A stretch of DNA of 64,000 bases from Notospermus geniculatus (Eukaryota; Nemertea; Pilidiophora; Heteronemertea; Lineidae), in NCBI GenBank assembly GCA_002633025.1, contig NMRB01001353.1:105051-169050 (forward strand). Reading direction: 5' to 3'. This document shows positions 26,323 to 38,904 of this stretch, one piece after another; position 1 is the stretch's first letter; each line of letters opens with the position of its first letter. The position numbers were made by a program, and so were the translations under genes. The notes under the pieces are model-generated. The model was not told the DNA's origin. It did no database searches and saw only the letters and a program-made list of their open reading frames with translations.

Positions 26323-26387
26323 TGGTGGTGTAGTGCAAACACTTGTCACCTCTGAGGTGTGGGTTCGATTCTCGGTCTTACCCGACG
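26323..26387 (+). other. tRNA-like SINE head
   Basis: TGGTGGTGTAGTGCAAACAC, then CCTCTGAGGTG and a B box GGGTTCGATTC, match the layout of the SINE heads at 49,527 and 62,458 (shared TGTCACCTCTGAGGTG and GGGTTCGAT). It is followed by an unrelated body. Confidence 0.5.
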
Positions 26388-26755
26388 TATACTTTGAAAG
26401 CGGAGATTTTCTCTTCCTCTTGCATTTACAAGGCTGTCGCCAATCATTTGCCCAATGGGGATATCCTAGCGACGATAGGGGGCAATACCGAAACCCGGTC
26501 CTATACAATGGACCCCTTTTGTGTGGGAAATTGATCAGGACCGGGATGTCGGTTTCATTTCAGTTTTAACCACTAGTGACAGCTATTGAGGCAGTGAGCT
26601 AGGGTCCCCATTCCCTTCGTACGATAAATACGCCCCCTGAACGTGAAAAATGAGCAGGCAGAGGTTCTCGCAGATCCAGAGGGAATTTAGACACCTTTAT
26701 ATTTACGTGAAAAGCTTCCGACGAGAAAGTGAGTAAACGTAGATGGTGTACTTAC

Positions 26756-27216
26756 CTTTCAACACACAGCGACACCAACGTCATGACGGAGACGTAGAGG
26801 CAAGAGGTCATCACAAATCTTTGGAACTTACAGAGTTCCTGGCCGAGTAACCATCCCTTGTCAATGGCGAATAAGGCGACGTCTGCCGCGCCTAAAATCA
26901 TTATGAGAAAGTCAGCCCAAGCTAAGTTGATGATGAACAAATTGGTAACTGAACTTCGCATCTTGCGGTCCCCGAGGATGACATAAATGACGAGTGTGTT
27001 CCCGATCAGTCCAACCAAAACAACAAGGGAATAGAAGAAAGTTATGCCCAAAGTAGCCCCCCTGGATGGGGGGAACATATCAGGGGGAGGACCTCCCCTT
27101 GTCCTGTTCGGCAACTCGCTGGTGGGGGTCCCGTTTATTGCCAAATCAATCGCGGCAGCGACCATGTCTGCATGCTTGATGATGCCCGAACTGTTTTCAC
27201 CCATAACTGTTTCCAT
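26756..27216 (-). CDS. First coding exon of a rhodopsin-class (peptide-type) GPCR
   Basis: The exon encodes the extracellular N-terminus and transmembrane helices 1-3 of a class A G-protein-coupled receptor. The ~50-residue N-terminus has N-glycosylation sequons NSS, NGT and NRT. TM1 contains GNTLVIYVIL. TM2 contains NLFIINLAWADFLIMI, matching the class A NLAxAD motif. TM3 starts at a cysteine after WLLGQEL and runs to SLCVER, the E-R of the (D/E)RY motif. The exon ends in ...GAAAG before GTAAGT, splitting the codon after ER; an intron at DR|Y is a known ancient position in this family. The ATG at 27,216 is in good context (AATCATGG). The ligand class cannot be told. TM4-7 exons are not found here, so this is a partial gene or a stranded exon. 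Confidence 0.85.
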
Positions 27217-30200
27217 GATTACAATGCCTTGAAAATCCGTTTAATAATATTCCTTGGCAACACTACGTCTTGGTTGAAATCCTTACGTTGGCTTCAGAGG
27301 CAGAGTTGGTACGGTAACACTGTTACATAACCAATATACAACCCCACTGATAGTGATACTGGTAACGTGGAAAGAAAGTCTGTAAAATCCTTGAAGTAAA
27401 ACTCCAGAAGTTTCGGACAGTTTCTAACGCCGTCACACAAATAGATCGTTACTCCTAAATTATCCTTCACACTCGATAAATAGATCGTCAATGACCGCCG
27501 AGATCATCAATGGAACTCATCGGCGCTATCCTGCATCTACCGCGCGCGATGAGTGTAGCCACGTTTTATCTGCACCCGATCGGGTCGATTCCAAGACTGG
27601 ATGAGTGGGCTCACTCACTCGTGGATTCTCTGATCGGAAACTCATGGATTCTGATTGGCGGTGATGGGTCGACGGACTTGTTTCCCTGCCCTGGTACTCG
27701 GGCAATTTAGATTACCTATCTCCTTGATTACAACAGTGCAGCTCTATCCGGTTAATTGACTTTTAGATTCATATCTAGAACAATATCTCAGTTGGAAAAG
27801 TGAGCGCGGCCACAAATCAGTCTTTTCTGAACAGGTTGGCTTTCTGGATGGTACAAGTGAAAGTTTCAAGGTGGTTGTGACGAGTTCAATATCAGCCTAT
27901 GTTAACCCTTCACTTTCTCCGCCGCAGGTCGCCTTCTGATCTCAAGTTCCCCAGTGCCCCGTTGGATGGTGTGCCTAGCCCATCATTCAATTCGGCCAAT
28001 AAATTTCCGTCTCTTTGACATCCTTCACAGCCTTCACTGACGTCCCCTAATCGCTCCATTCCTTGCCATCTTGGTCAATGACATTCATCTGACTAATCAG
28101 ATCAGAGTCGGTTTATGTTGACAAAATGCTGTTTACAACCCTTACAAATGACACTTTACGATTAGATGGTGCAATAAAAGAGAGAGGTCAGAGTAGCGAA
28201 TAATTACAAGTGGATACAAGCAGTTCTTCGGCATCTAATGAAAATATCGTGACCTCTCCTTCTCGTCAACATGCAGTAAAAAAGCCGTGACTTCAGTGAA
28301 AGTGCCTGTGTGTCACCAGATGCGGCTACCAGTGGCGCCACATTCGCCCCGCTAGACGGCGTCCCACTCGTACAACAAGAGCTTCCTCTGCCGCGGTGTT
28401 TTTCTTGTTTTGGTTTTCCCAGTTGTACTGATGATACAAATTTCTTATGATATGTCTTTTTACTTTAGTACAGATTTGAACCCACCACTTGGCCAACAGG
28501 CTGCAACATACATTTGTACAAAAAACCGATCTGCCTGATTCAGAGGCTGAACGATGAATCAATGATGCTTATTATACCGGTACCGGTACCGTACAACAGA
28601 AGTGTTGAAAGACTAGGCCAAAGAACCTGCATTTTCCGAAGTCTGATGAATTATAGAGTGACGTACCCACCCAAACAACCATCATGCCAGTTAATCGAAG
28701 TTATTTTACGTATATTATTCTTTGTAATTCTCCCAAATACCTAAGATACACCACGGGAAAGCTCGTGGTCCGTGGTTTTTTGGAATATCATCGACGTTCC
28801 CACCTGGTCTTCTGGTTCAGTTTCGGGACATAGCGCTAATTTTAACTCCATAATCTCTCAGACGTGGTTTTGAGAATGAAAATCAGCTATTACTTTCTGT
28901 TGGCTTTTTATTGCTATTTAACACAAACAGTTGAAAGGTACCACGAATATGGCAAATACGGGAATCTACCTGGGAAATGNAACGGGACTTTTTTCTTCAC
29001 AAAGTAATCTACATTTACTGATTGACCTAGTTAGTTGACAATTCGATTTAAGGCTAAAAACGAGCCAAAAGAAAATACCTGTCTGAATGCGTCTGTCGCT
29101 TCTCACCACCAGAGGCGCCACTGTAGCTATACTGTCTGCAGAGACACTTCTGATAGTCTCGCGCAGCCAGCCGTTCTGTTCTGATAGTGATATGATTCCC
29201 CAGTTTATATTTTTTTTCACCAATCATGTACTATTCATTTGCCAAAGTATCACTGTATGTGCAATAAAGATTATTATTATTATAAATTTCGAAATGAACG
29301 AATTCGAGGAATACAGGTTTTGATGGTACTTCGGCCACTGAGTCATTTTCCTTCTACACAGGTAGAGTGGATCATTATCTTATAAAACAACTTGCGGAGA
29401 ATGGTTTAGGCGGTATGACATTGTTGGTGGTGTCCTCGTCCGGGCCATTGGTGACAGGATGCCCCACTTACGCCGACAAGAGGACGGGTGCTCCGCAAAC
29501 ATTTCACATGCTGCTGTGTCAAGTGGGTAGGCCCGTAAATCAAATGAATGGGCTCTTTATTATAAATGAGCAGGGCATATTTGGTAATTGTACGCGATTA
29601 GACACAGCATGTTGAGCGAGAAAGTGGTACAATGATGACCAATATGGAACGTGCCTAATTTTCACGCATACTTTTCATTATATATGAGATGAGTCGTTTA
29701 TTTGATGAGATCTATTGCGCAATTATAACGAAAGCAATGGCCCAGTAGAAAAGGCTAAATCATAATAATTGTAATAGTATAATTTATTGCTTTATGAATT
29801 TCATGAGTGGTGTTTCCGGTGACGTGATTGAACGAGCTTGTTTGGTAATGGTGCGACAGCAATGAACTACGAACTATATTATGTTGAAAATATCCAAATT
29901 CTCCGAAACTTGTCACAGCACGGAGTCAATCTTTGCCTGAATCTTTCTGATTCTCTTCATTTTCGAGGTATAGATGTCGGCTTGTGACGTTGAGTCAGCT
30001 TTGTAGCCTTCGCGAGGGCTTCAGATCAACTTTTTGGTTTGTTCTTGAGTTTTTTCGTTGACGACGAGCGAAGACAAGTGAAATCGGATCACCAGACGAC
30101 TCTGAGTCGGCCCCGTCGTCCACAAGGGGTTAATATTCGTCCCCTCGCCCTCTGTTTCTCTGAACAAATGACTTGTTACCCTCTTAGCAACTTCCAAGAA

Positions 30201-31109
30201 TAATAATGATACTTGTGGTGGCCGTCTGCGTTTTCTAGGTGTGAAAACACTTGAGAAGAACTGGTCAAGAGACATCTTTGGAAAGAAAACACGAGGCACT
30301 CCCACCATCGAGGGGGAGATTCTCTCGTGTCTCGGATTGCTCGGTATGGAGTCTGAGCTCATCTAAATGAACACACTTTAGCAGATTTATGACATTCGCG
30401 TCGGTATATACATTTATTAGTAAATTAGCCAGTACCATCCACTGCGGGCTCAGTGGTTGAGGCTCTACATCATCATGATACATCCAGAACTTCTATTAAC
30501 TTCTCCAATACCGCCGGGCAATACTGGTGCAGCTTCAGTGTACAGTAACTCTGGCCAATCATCGATAACTCAGGCAGGTATGGCGGTTACCACTCTCTGA
30601 CCATCCTTCACATGCCTGGCTACCTATAGCTTGATTCACTTCAGTGATGGATCGAACATCCGATCTGTGATCTCAATTCAAGCCATACTGATTGACCTCA
30701 GCCTCCTGCCAAAGGTACATCGGCAGGTCATCAGCGAGTCGGACCCTTTCCCTCAAAATATCGTGGGGCTTCTGCAACATAATTGTGAAGCCTCGCGGTT
30801 CTCTATCATCCATGCCTGATCTCATGCATCGTCCAGGCACGAGGACGAATCTGGGAGGGGTGAACAACAGCTGATTCCTTCATCACAAACACACGAAATC
30901 ATCACAAATCGTCTTAGATTTCATGCTAGAGGCGACTTGCCCACAAACCAAGCTGTTTTTGTTTTTTACTGCTGTTGGAGCTGATTTCTCGTGTGTAATA
31001 CAGCGTGAAGTAGACGACGGTCGCTATTGGGCATGGAACCAGGCGTTATCTTTGCAAAAACGCTCTCTGTTTATATTCTACTTGGGAAATTCTGGCCCAA
31101 TGCAGCAAT
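27217..31109. other. Spacer upstream of the GPCR exon, no gene recognised
   Basis: No exon with family-like sequence is visible. The stretch contains a TACCGGTACCGGTACCGT short repeat near 28,578, an N at 28,980, and an AATAAAG(ATT)n tail near 29,264-29,283, which is typical of the 3' end of a SINE or LINE-like insertion. The first ~500 bases (27,217-27,720) would be where a GPCR promoter or 5' UTR is expected. Confidence 0.4.
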
Positions 31110-31560
31110 GTGGGACATAAATTGTCGACAAGGCCGCTTTCGGACGCCATGTTACTTCGAGACGCGTCTCTGTTCCTTGTATCCTCCGTGACCCTTGGCG
31201 CCCTTTCGCATACGTCGCATTCTCGGGTGGAACGGGTCGAAACGCTTGTTAAGAAAGTGGGTTGTCATGGAAATCTTTGGAGTATATCGCCGCCATTGTC
31301 CGTTTCCCGATTCGCACGGAAGCAACAATCCCCTGACTTCAGCCTCGTTCCCAGTCATCGCGCACCTGTGCATCTCACACGGATTCTCGTCTGCTGCGAA
31401 GGGCGCGTATCCAAATATCGCGAGATCTCGCGGCGAGGGCGACGGGAAACAAACTGCCCCTGAAGGGTAGCCCGAGTTTTTACTCGGGTTATCACCCGAT
31501 ATGAGAAACTCGGGCGAGCGTGACACAGGCCAGCAATCGTACGGCGGTCACCAAAATGGT
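31110..31560. promoter_or_regulatory. CG-rich island with a CGCGAGATCTCGCG palindrome
   Basis: This stretch is clearly richer in CG than its surroundings and holds a perfect 14-base palindrome CGCGAGATCTCGCG at 31,419-31,432, built from CGCGAGA and TCTCGCG halves. Related TCTCGCGAGA elements mark many metazoan promoters. Overlapping frames are open on both strands (up to 124 codons), as expected for CG-rich DNA. A first exon or promoter is plausible, but no gene can be named. Confidence 0.35.
31470..31515. repeat. Compound hairpin
   Basis: GCCCGAGTTTTTACTCGGG forms one hairpin, and the outer GCCCGAGTTT pairs with AAACTCGGGC at the right end, so the same left strand can fold in two alternative ways. 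Confidence 0.5.
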
Positions 31561-31722
31561 CTCTTCGAGTTTTTCTGATCAAGCCGGAGACGAAGTCGGT
31601 GATCGTTAACACATCAAACCTGTTAAGTGACGAAGTGGTTCGCAGAGAACGACAAGTCATAAGGATTAGTTATGTCTGCAAAAGAACGTTTGTGATATGA
31701 CGTGATGCCGAATCAATTAATC

Positions 31723-32581
31723 AAACGCATTAGGTCATTTATCAATCGATCGCCAATTAGTTTGAAAGTGAATCATGAAGGAAATGAGAGTACATGTATG
31801 TATCTAATTAACCAGATAATGTCGGCATAATAACAAGAAATATATGCAGAAACATGCTTCAGTGAAGGACCGTGTGAAAGCATCAAGGAGAAGGTAAGTT
31901 GTAATTATAGTGGTAACGGTTAAGTAGGCCTAGTTGAACTTGAGAAAAGGCCTACAGTAAAGGTGCTTACAGGTCGACATTGTGTCTTGAACTTAAAGCA
32001 ATTCGACGGATCCGTCGCAGATCAAAAACCACCACGCGCAGGTCGACATTTCAGCGATTGAGAGGATCTCGTAGCAACTGGCAGTCACCTCGCGCAGGTC
32101 GACGGATCTGAGTGGAACTGGAGACAAGTCGCTGAAAAGTAGAACATGGGCAAATCGAAGCAACTCCCGGCAACTAGCGGATCCGGCAGTTGCTCTGAGA
32201 CGCAAGCGCGCTCATTTATTGAATCGGCAACTGATCAGTCACTCCGAGTTGCTTCCATCGCCGGAAAGCTACTTGCCGCGAGTTTTCCAGACGCAATGTC
32301 GACCTGTAAACAAGCACCTTAAGGGGCACAGAATCAAACTAGGAGGAGAGGTACAAGAAAGGAGGGTAGATCATGCGATGAAAACGAATTACATGTACTT
32401 TGTGGATACATGAATTTCACTCAGCACATCGTCGCCGGTAGTGGGATATATCCTGTAATTTTCACTCTGACAGGTCACACACCAAAAATATAACTGAGCC
32501 CACTTGCAGTTGGGACCATTGTATTTAGTCAGCCAATGGCATCCCGTGTTTTGGTCATACTTGTTGATCACCGGACCTCAA
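31723..32581. repeat. ~0.9 kb duplication, copy 1 (left of N gap)
   Basis: Matches 32,838-33,816. It begins AAACGCATTAGGTCATTTAT and ends GATCACCGGACCTCA immediately before the run of N. No gene. It contains repeated GCAGGTCGAC words. Confidence 0.9.
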
Positions 32582-32837
32582 NNNNNNNNNNNNNNNNNNN
32601 NNNNNNNNNNNNNNNNNNNNNNNNNNNNNNNNNNNNNNNNNNNNNNNNNNNNNNNNNNNNNNNNNNNNNNNNNNNNNNNNNNNNNNNNNNNNNNNNNNNN
32701 NNNNNNNNNNNNNNNNNNNNNNNNNNNNNNNNNNNNNNNNNNNNNNNNNNNNNNNNNNNNNNNNNNNNNNNNNNNNNNNNNNNNNNNNNNNNNNNNNNNN
32801 NNNNNNNNNNNNNNNNNNNNNNNNNNNNNNNNNNNNN
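32582..32837. other. Assembly gap (256 N)
   Basis: An unbroken run of N. The sequence on its left is the end of one copy of a ~0.9 kb duplicate and the sequence on its right is the beginning of the other copy, which suggests that scaffolding joined two near-identical contigs. Confidence 0.99.
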
Positions 32838-33816
32838 AAACGCATTAGGTCATTTATCAATCGATCGCCAATTAGTTTGAAAGTGAATCATGAAGGAAAT
32901 GAGAGTACATATATGTATCTAATTAACCAGATAATGTCGGCATAATAACAAGAAATATATGCAGAAACATGCTTCAGTCAAGGACCGTGTGAAAGCATCA
33001 AGGAGAAGGTAAGTTGTAATTATAGTGGTAACGGTTAATTTAAGTAGGCCTAGTTGAACTTGAGAAAAGGCCTACAGTAAAGGTGCTTACAGGTCGACAT
33101 TGTCTCTTGAACTTAAAGCAATTCGACGGATCCGTCGCAGATCAAAAACCACCACGCGCAGGTCTACATTTCAGCGATTGAGAGGATCTCGTAGCAACTG
33201 ACAGTTACCTCGAACAGTAGGCGCAGGTCGACGGATCTGAGCTGAAAAGTTAACATGGGCAAATCGAAGCAACTCGCGGCAACTAGCGGATCCGGCAGTT
33301 GCCCTGAGACGCAAGCGCGCTCATTTATTAACTCGGCAACTGATCAGTCACTCCGAGTTACTTCCATCGCCGGAAAGCTAGTTGCCGCGAATTTTCCAGA
33401 CGCAATGTCGACTTGTAAGCAAGCACCTTAAGGCCCGTTTCCACTAGAGCGTTTTACGCCGCGTGATGCGTCAAATCTTTTGTTATTTTCCGCCACTCTG
33501 CTTCCAAACAATGGGAAAGCGTCAAAACGCGGCGTAAAACGCTCAAGTGGAAACGGGCCTTTAAGGGGCACAGAATCAAACTAGGAGGAGAGGTACAAGA
33601 AAGGAGGGTAGATCATGCGATGAAAACGAAGTACTTTGTGGATACATGAATTTCACTCAGCACATCGTCGCCGGTAGTGGGATATATCCTGTAATTTTCA
33701 CTCTGACAGGTCACACACCAAAAATATAACTGAGCCCACTTGCAGTTGGGACCATTGTATTTAGTCAGCCAATGGCATCCCGTGTTTTGGTCATACTTGT
33801 TGATCACCGGACCTCA
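32838..33816. repeat. ~0.9 kb duplication, copy 2 (right of N gap)
   Basis: Matches 31,723-32,581 but carries an additional 130-base MITE (33,431-33,560). Its right end (from about 33,725) also forms the left end of the 4-4.7 kb duplication that follows. Confidence 0.9.
33431..33560. mobile_element. 130-base MITE, TTA target duplication, AGGCCCGTTTCCAC ends
   Basis: Copy 1 (near 32,319) has the uninterrupted site CACCTTAAGGGG, while copy 2 has CACC-TTA-[130 bases]-TTA-AGGGG. This shows an insertion with a 3-base TTA duplication and termini AGGCCCGTTTCCAC / GTGGAAACGGGCCT. The interior includes GCGTCAAATCTTTTGTTATT. TTA duplications are typical of PIF/Harbinger-type elements. Close relatives make up part of the chain at 59,068-60,350. 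Confidence 0.9.
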
Positions 33817-36800
33817 TAACCATGTGGTTTACCTTCGTGTGGTCGATTTCCCATTAATCAATGTTTGGTTTCGAAAGATTAACTCACACATTTTGGTCAT
33901 TGCCATAATACGTCACATACATATTGACCTGGATGGGGACTGTCAATGCATCAATTTAGAGTGTGCACTGTAGTACTCTGGGACCATGCATAAAAAAAAT
34001 CTTAAGTCTAAAATTTCCCTTATCTTTTGTTTGGAACAATAGTTTAAGGGAAATTTTACACTTAAGATGTTTTATGCATACGGCCCATGTAGAGTAGACC
34101 TACAGTGCGACCAAAAAAATGGGGTTCAAGTGAGTACACGTTTCCCTTCTTTTGCCTATGAGTCCCCAGGTGATCGTGGAGTAACGACCAAGCAAGCGAA
34201 AAGGCTCCCATCCAATCAAATAATTGAAGATGTACCAGTCTCAGCTCAGATCCATCCACAAAGGCATTCGAGAAATCAATCTGTTTGTTGTCGACGACAT
34301 TAATTATAATGAACGTCATAAGTTTTAAACATTCGAAATGTCACCTCAGATGAGGTGACTTTGTGATCAGTTGACTCTCAAGCGAGTCAAAGTCGACATC
34401 ACCCCAAGCCAGCCACTAGTACTGCCACTTTCAAAGGCTATAATGATGACATGTGCAGCTCCGACTCCGGTCTGCAAGGTGTGGGCCGGCGAAAAGTTAG
34501 TCCGATTGGACTGTATGCTTCGCGACTGATTGCCTTTTCGTCGTCTCACGAACCACCTGGGACACCAGGGACCTATATCTGATCAGACTTGAGATCAAAG
34601 AGAATGAATCCATTGATTTATGAATTAGGTTGTTCACGAAAGAACGCCGGCGGGAAAGCATGTTCTGGGAGTCAACCTCCGCCACGACACATCGACGCGA
34701 CTAGCTAGGGTTCGACCGACTTAGCTGTTTTCATTAATTGAACCCGCCATCCAGATGGTACTGGCGCCATGGTCCCCATTCTGCGGCACTCTGTGTTCAC
34801 GAATGTATCCGGAGCTGATCACGCGCCCGATCGCTCCGTAGTTAATTTCTTAAGTGGATTGAAGAGATCCTGACAAATACATTGATGGCGTCGTGATCCT
34901 CACAAACCAGTTAGCAGAGTAAAGGCCAATTAATTAGTGTCATTTTTGCATCTAATGGTCTCGTCTTTTGACAAATGTAATCAGATACAATGTAGAGAGT
35001 TCAGTTTGGGTGTCAGGATATCACGAATAGAACACCTCCATGTTATTCCAATAAACAGGGAAGCAACGAAACTGGTATTTCTCACTTTTCGGCCGTCCAG
35101 GTATCTAAAAGAAGGAATACGTGTAAAATCGTGCAGCTCTAGGTGGCAGGGTTTGTCATTGACCCGGCACTCTCTCGGTCCGCGGATGCGAGTGCTCACA
35201 ATTCAATCTCATGCTGAATCTGACCAAGCGGAAAATACTGCTATATTTCCTCGGCAAGTTCATATAATTTTAGGCAAGAGAGGGCATCAAATGACTAGTA
35301 AATGAACCGAGATGAACGGCGCGTTAACAAGTGTCATTGACGACGGCCGGGGATACGGTCAGCGGTTTTTTCACATTATGCTGGGCCACGGTCCCGTCAT
35401 CTCGGGTACTTTCACCAAAGGGGCAGTCGAGGCCAAGCCTCCTGGCCCAAAATTTAGTTCCGTATCTTTCGAATTGGTCATTTATCATTGATATCCCTCT
35501 ATAAGAGGCAAATATCTCATTTGAAAGGTCGCATCCCCTGCAGTTCACTGTTTAAGGGTACAAAAACCAGCGACTGAAAGTGATCGTAAAGTGCCACAGT
35601 TGACGACGCCTTGATCCATTCCAATCACCCCCCCCCCCAAAAAAAAATCAAATTTCTTAAGATAATTTTATTTTGATCTTAAAGTAGGTACACTTTCAAT
35701 AAAAACTTTCGTCCTGAAATCTTCCCCTTTCGCTTTACGCCTTCTTTTGTACGGAGTCACTCATGCTAGTGACTTGTCAGCATCGTTTCTTTCCTCTTGC
35801 GGTCTTAAAGTGCTTTTAGATGGTTATAATGGACGAGCTGTATGAGCCTGCTGGAGATGTGATTGACTGATTGGACATTGATGAGGAGAAGCCGTCCCAG
35901 GGTAAGTGATTTGCCGGAGAATTTGCCGACGAATGTAGCGTCTATATTGCGTTACGCGCGTGAATTCAGAGAATTGAAAACTCGTTGAGGGACCGTCACA
36001 TAAGCACAATTCAAGGTCTGACTGAGCACTGAATGCGGTCAAAGGACTATTTTGAAGTTTCTGACTGAAAAGGATATTCTATACCTGAATTTGTTTGCTT
36101 GAAATATCATTTTTGCGCCTTTAAATTTTGCGGGGATCAGGTCCGACGAACTGACTCCGGGCGAAAGATTTCCCCTGCCAACACCACGTGTTGCTTGTGT
36201 CCACGTGCGGAATCAAAACAATAACAAAGTCTCCCATTGGTCAAATTCTCGGCCGCCCCTTTCAATGGCATCGGGGCGACCGATACACACAAATCTCCTC
36301 AGTCAGTGCATCAAAACTGCATTCTTGAATTCGTGGGCCTCAATACATTACAATAAAATGTAAGGCCTATTTTGAACAATAAGATAGGCTTTTTACAGAT
36401 CGATAGAGTTCGTTCGAATCGCTAATGTTTGCGTAACTGAAAATCAACTGCTAATAACCCCCACTTATCCACCACATTGAACAGCGATATCGCAGTTTTA
36501 TGACGTCATCGTCACGAAGCTGTTCCGCCTTTGCGCCTAAACTCGCAAAGGGCGCCAGCGGCGCGGGAATTCAGCCGTCAAAGGATGTTTTTTTTCAGCC
36601 ACACCTCCCGCATGGGTATTTTGATGGCCAATGGATAGGTAGTATATTCATTGACCTTGGCATAGATATGGTTTCAAGGTGAATACATAATGAGGCAGAG
36701 CAAAACATTTTAGGCCTACGACTATGAAAAAGACGGATGGCGCTTTTGCCGTCTTACCCCGGTATGTCTTTCCGGGCTTGCTAAATGCAGCTGTTCTGAT

Positions 36801-38475
36801 AGTGGAACTCGATGTTGGTGTCCACTGTAGTAACCTCGCTTCCAGATTGTTTACATTTCATTCGTGTGCTCCTTTAACGCTATAATTTGGCCAGAAGGTC
36901 AGGATTCTGCCGCCAAGGTAGGCATACAAATCGCCTCAGTGATGACGGAACATCCAAAACAGCTCATTGAAAGCTGTGTTTCTATCATTTGCGGTATCCT
37001 TTACGTATCAAATAGTCCTTGGTATAAAACTCTTTTTATTATTCTAAACGGTTCGCCAAGCAGAACATCGGAATAAGTGGAAACAGACCTTGATTTATAT
37101 TCATGAAGAGTCGCTATAAATCCAAGCAACAGTTTTTGTAAAACTTCTTTTCAAATCCCTGTCGCAGATATACGATGTTAAAGAACCCCCGACTCAGGGA
37201 AAGTGTGACTACGCAATATCTGTAGATTCAATAAAAACTGTAGCTTGAAGAAGTGATTACCTCTGTGGTTTTCACCGGACAGGTATCGCGTTCGTGGTTG
37301 ATGGTCGCTACACTAATCTTAGCCCACTGAAGCAGGCTTCATGCTCACGCATTACGCCTGCTGTCGGGGTCGCGAAACCGGAAGTGTGGTAGGATTTACT
37401 ACCAGGCTGGATGCGCGCGCATCAGCTAGCAGACGAAGCATTAACTCACTGCAAAATCGAAATCTGGCGACAAATCACACTCTTGCCAACTTTGCCACAG
37501 AGCCTCTCAAGCTGCCCCTGTATAATGGAGTCGAATGGGCTTGCAATGGGGCCTAATAACGGCAGTTTGAGTCCTATCAGCGGGTTTGGGTGACACAACC
37601 AAGGACCCCGCTCAGTGAGAGAGTNGTGTAACATTTTATACTCAAGTCATCTCAAGTCATTTCAGTGCATTTGTGGTTAAAATTCGGTCTAAAATTGCAC
37701 GATACCAAAAATCACACAGTCTAAGGCGTGAAATGGCTAGCCGTCTCCAGAGATTAGTGGAGCGACCTACAACCTCGGCCCGAGCGTAACGAATCTCTGG
37801 GTACGAGATTGACGGTGTCGCAGAAGGGCGTGGGTAATATTTCACGTGAGGGGTGACTGCACACGCACTAAATGAGTTAACAAATTTTGATATTTTTGTG
37901 AGTAGCGAGGGAATTTTAGTACTTTCATTCGGATGCACCTTGCCGCTACTCCTTAAGCATCGGTCAGCTGGTTTGGCCAATGACGATGTGAGTTCCCGGG
38001 CGCTGTTCTCCCTGTGGGTACCGGCAAAAATAGATAAGCGAGCGATGAATGCCAGGTGAACTAATTAGGACTAGTGGTGGTGTATCCTGCGACAGTCATG
38101 AGCTTAGCGCCGGAAAGTTTACTTCCTCAAATTGATTCACCACTAAGTACCTGTCTTCGGCATTATAAGGTGATATCATAAATTAATGAAAATGGTTTGT
38201 GTGCTCGTAGGATTTATTTATCAACTTTAGTAACCCCTCGTGTTGACTCAACTGCTCTCTCCTCTGTCCAATTGGTAACAAGAACGCCAGATATTCTGGG
38301 TCTTATTTGTTTACCGTGCGTTCTAAAGTGGGCTTGATGCGTTTGTAAATATCCTCCTCAATCGTTTATCTAATCCCGACATAAACTGAACACGTTTATA
38401 TCGTTGTTTGTCCTATTTACAATTTCCTCTTTCTCCTCAAGGCTGATGATGGTTTATTCATTTATTGACGTATCT
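33725..38475. repeat. 4-4.7 kb duplication, copy 1
   Basis: Direct copy of 38,549-42,525. Both begin ATATAACTGAGCCCACTTGC and end near ATGATGGTTTATTCATTTA. Copy 1 has stretches that copy 2 lacks (for example 35,625-35,730 and much of 36,050-36,760), and copy 2 has MITEs that copy 1 lacks. There is an N at 37,625. No gene is recognised in either copy. Confidence 0.9.
33986..34079. mobile_element. Foldback element with ATGCATAAAA ends, copy 1
   Basis: ATGCATAAA..ATCTTAAGT..AAAATTTCCCTT at the left is mirrored at the right, around the centre ATCTTTTGTTTGGAACAATAG. Present in both copies of the surrounding duplication. Confidence 0.7.
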
Positions 38476-38812
38476 TTACCCTACCTTAGGTGAAGGGGTC
38501 TCCTTCCATCAGTTTCTGGTGTGGATCTTATGAACACTGAACGCAATATAACTGAGCCCACTTGCAGTTGGGACCATTGTATTTAGTCAGCCAATGGCAT
38601 CCCGTGTTTTGGTCATACTTGTTGATCACCGGACCTCAAAAACATAACATGTGGTTTACCTTCGTGTGGTCGATTTCCCATTAATCAATGTTTGGTTTCG
38701 AAAGATTAACTCACACATTTTGATCATTGCCATAAAACGTCACATACATATTGACCTGGGTGGGGACTGTCAATGCATCAATTTAGAGTGTGCACTGTAG
38801 TACTCTGGGACC

Positions 38813-38904
38813 ATGCATAAAACATCTTAAGTGTAAAATTTCCCTTATCTTTTGTTTGGAACAATAGTTTAAGGAAAATTTTACACTTAAGATGTTTTAT
38901 GCAT
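38813..38904. mobile_element. Foldback element with ATGCATAAAA ends, copy 2
   Basis: Second copy of the element at 33,986-34,079. Its left arm keeps AAACATCTTAAGTGT, which is damaged in copy 1. Confidence 0.7.

Noticed and set aside
31110-31526. Overlapping frames of 117 and 124 codons on opposite strands
   Set aside because: Open frames are expected in CG-rich DNA; neither reads like a known protein, and both cannot be coding.
32504-32880. Frames made largely of X
   Set aside because: Translation of the N gap, not sequence.
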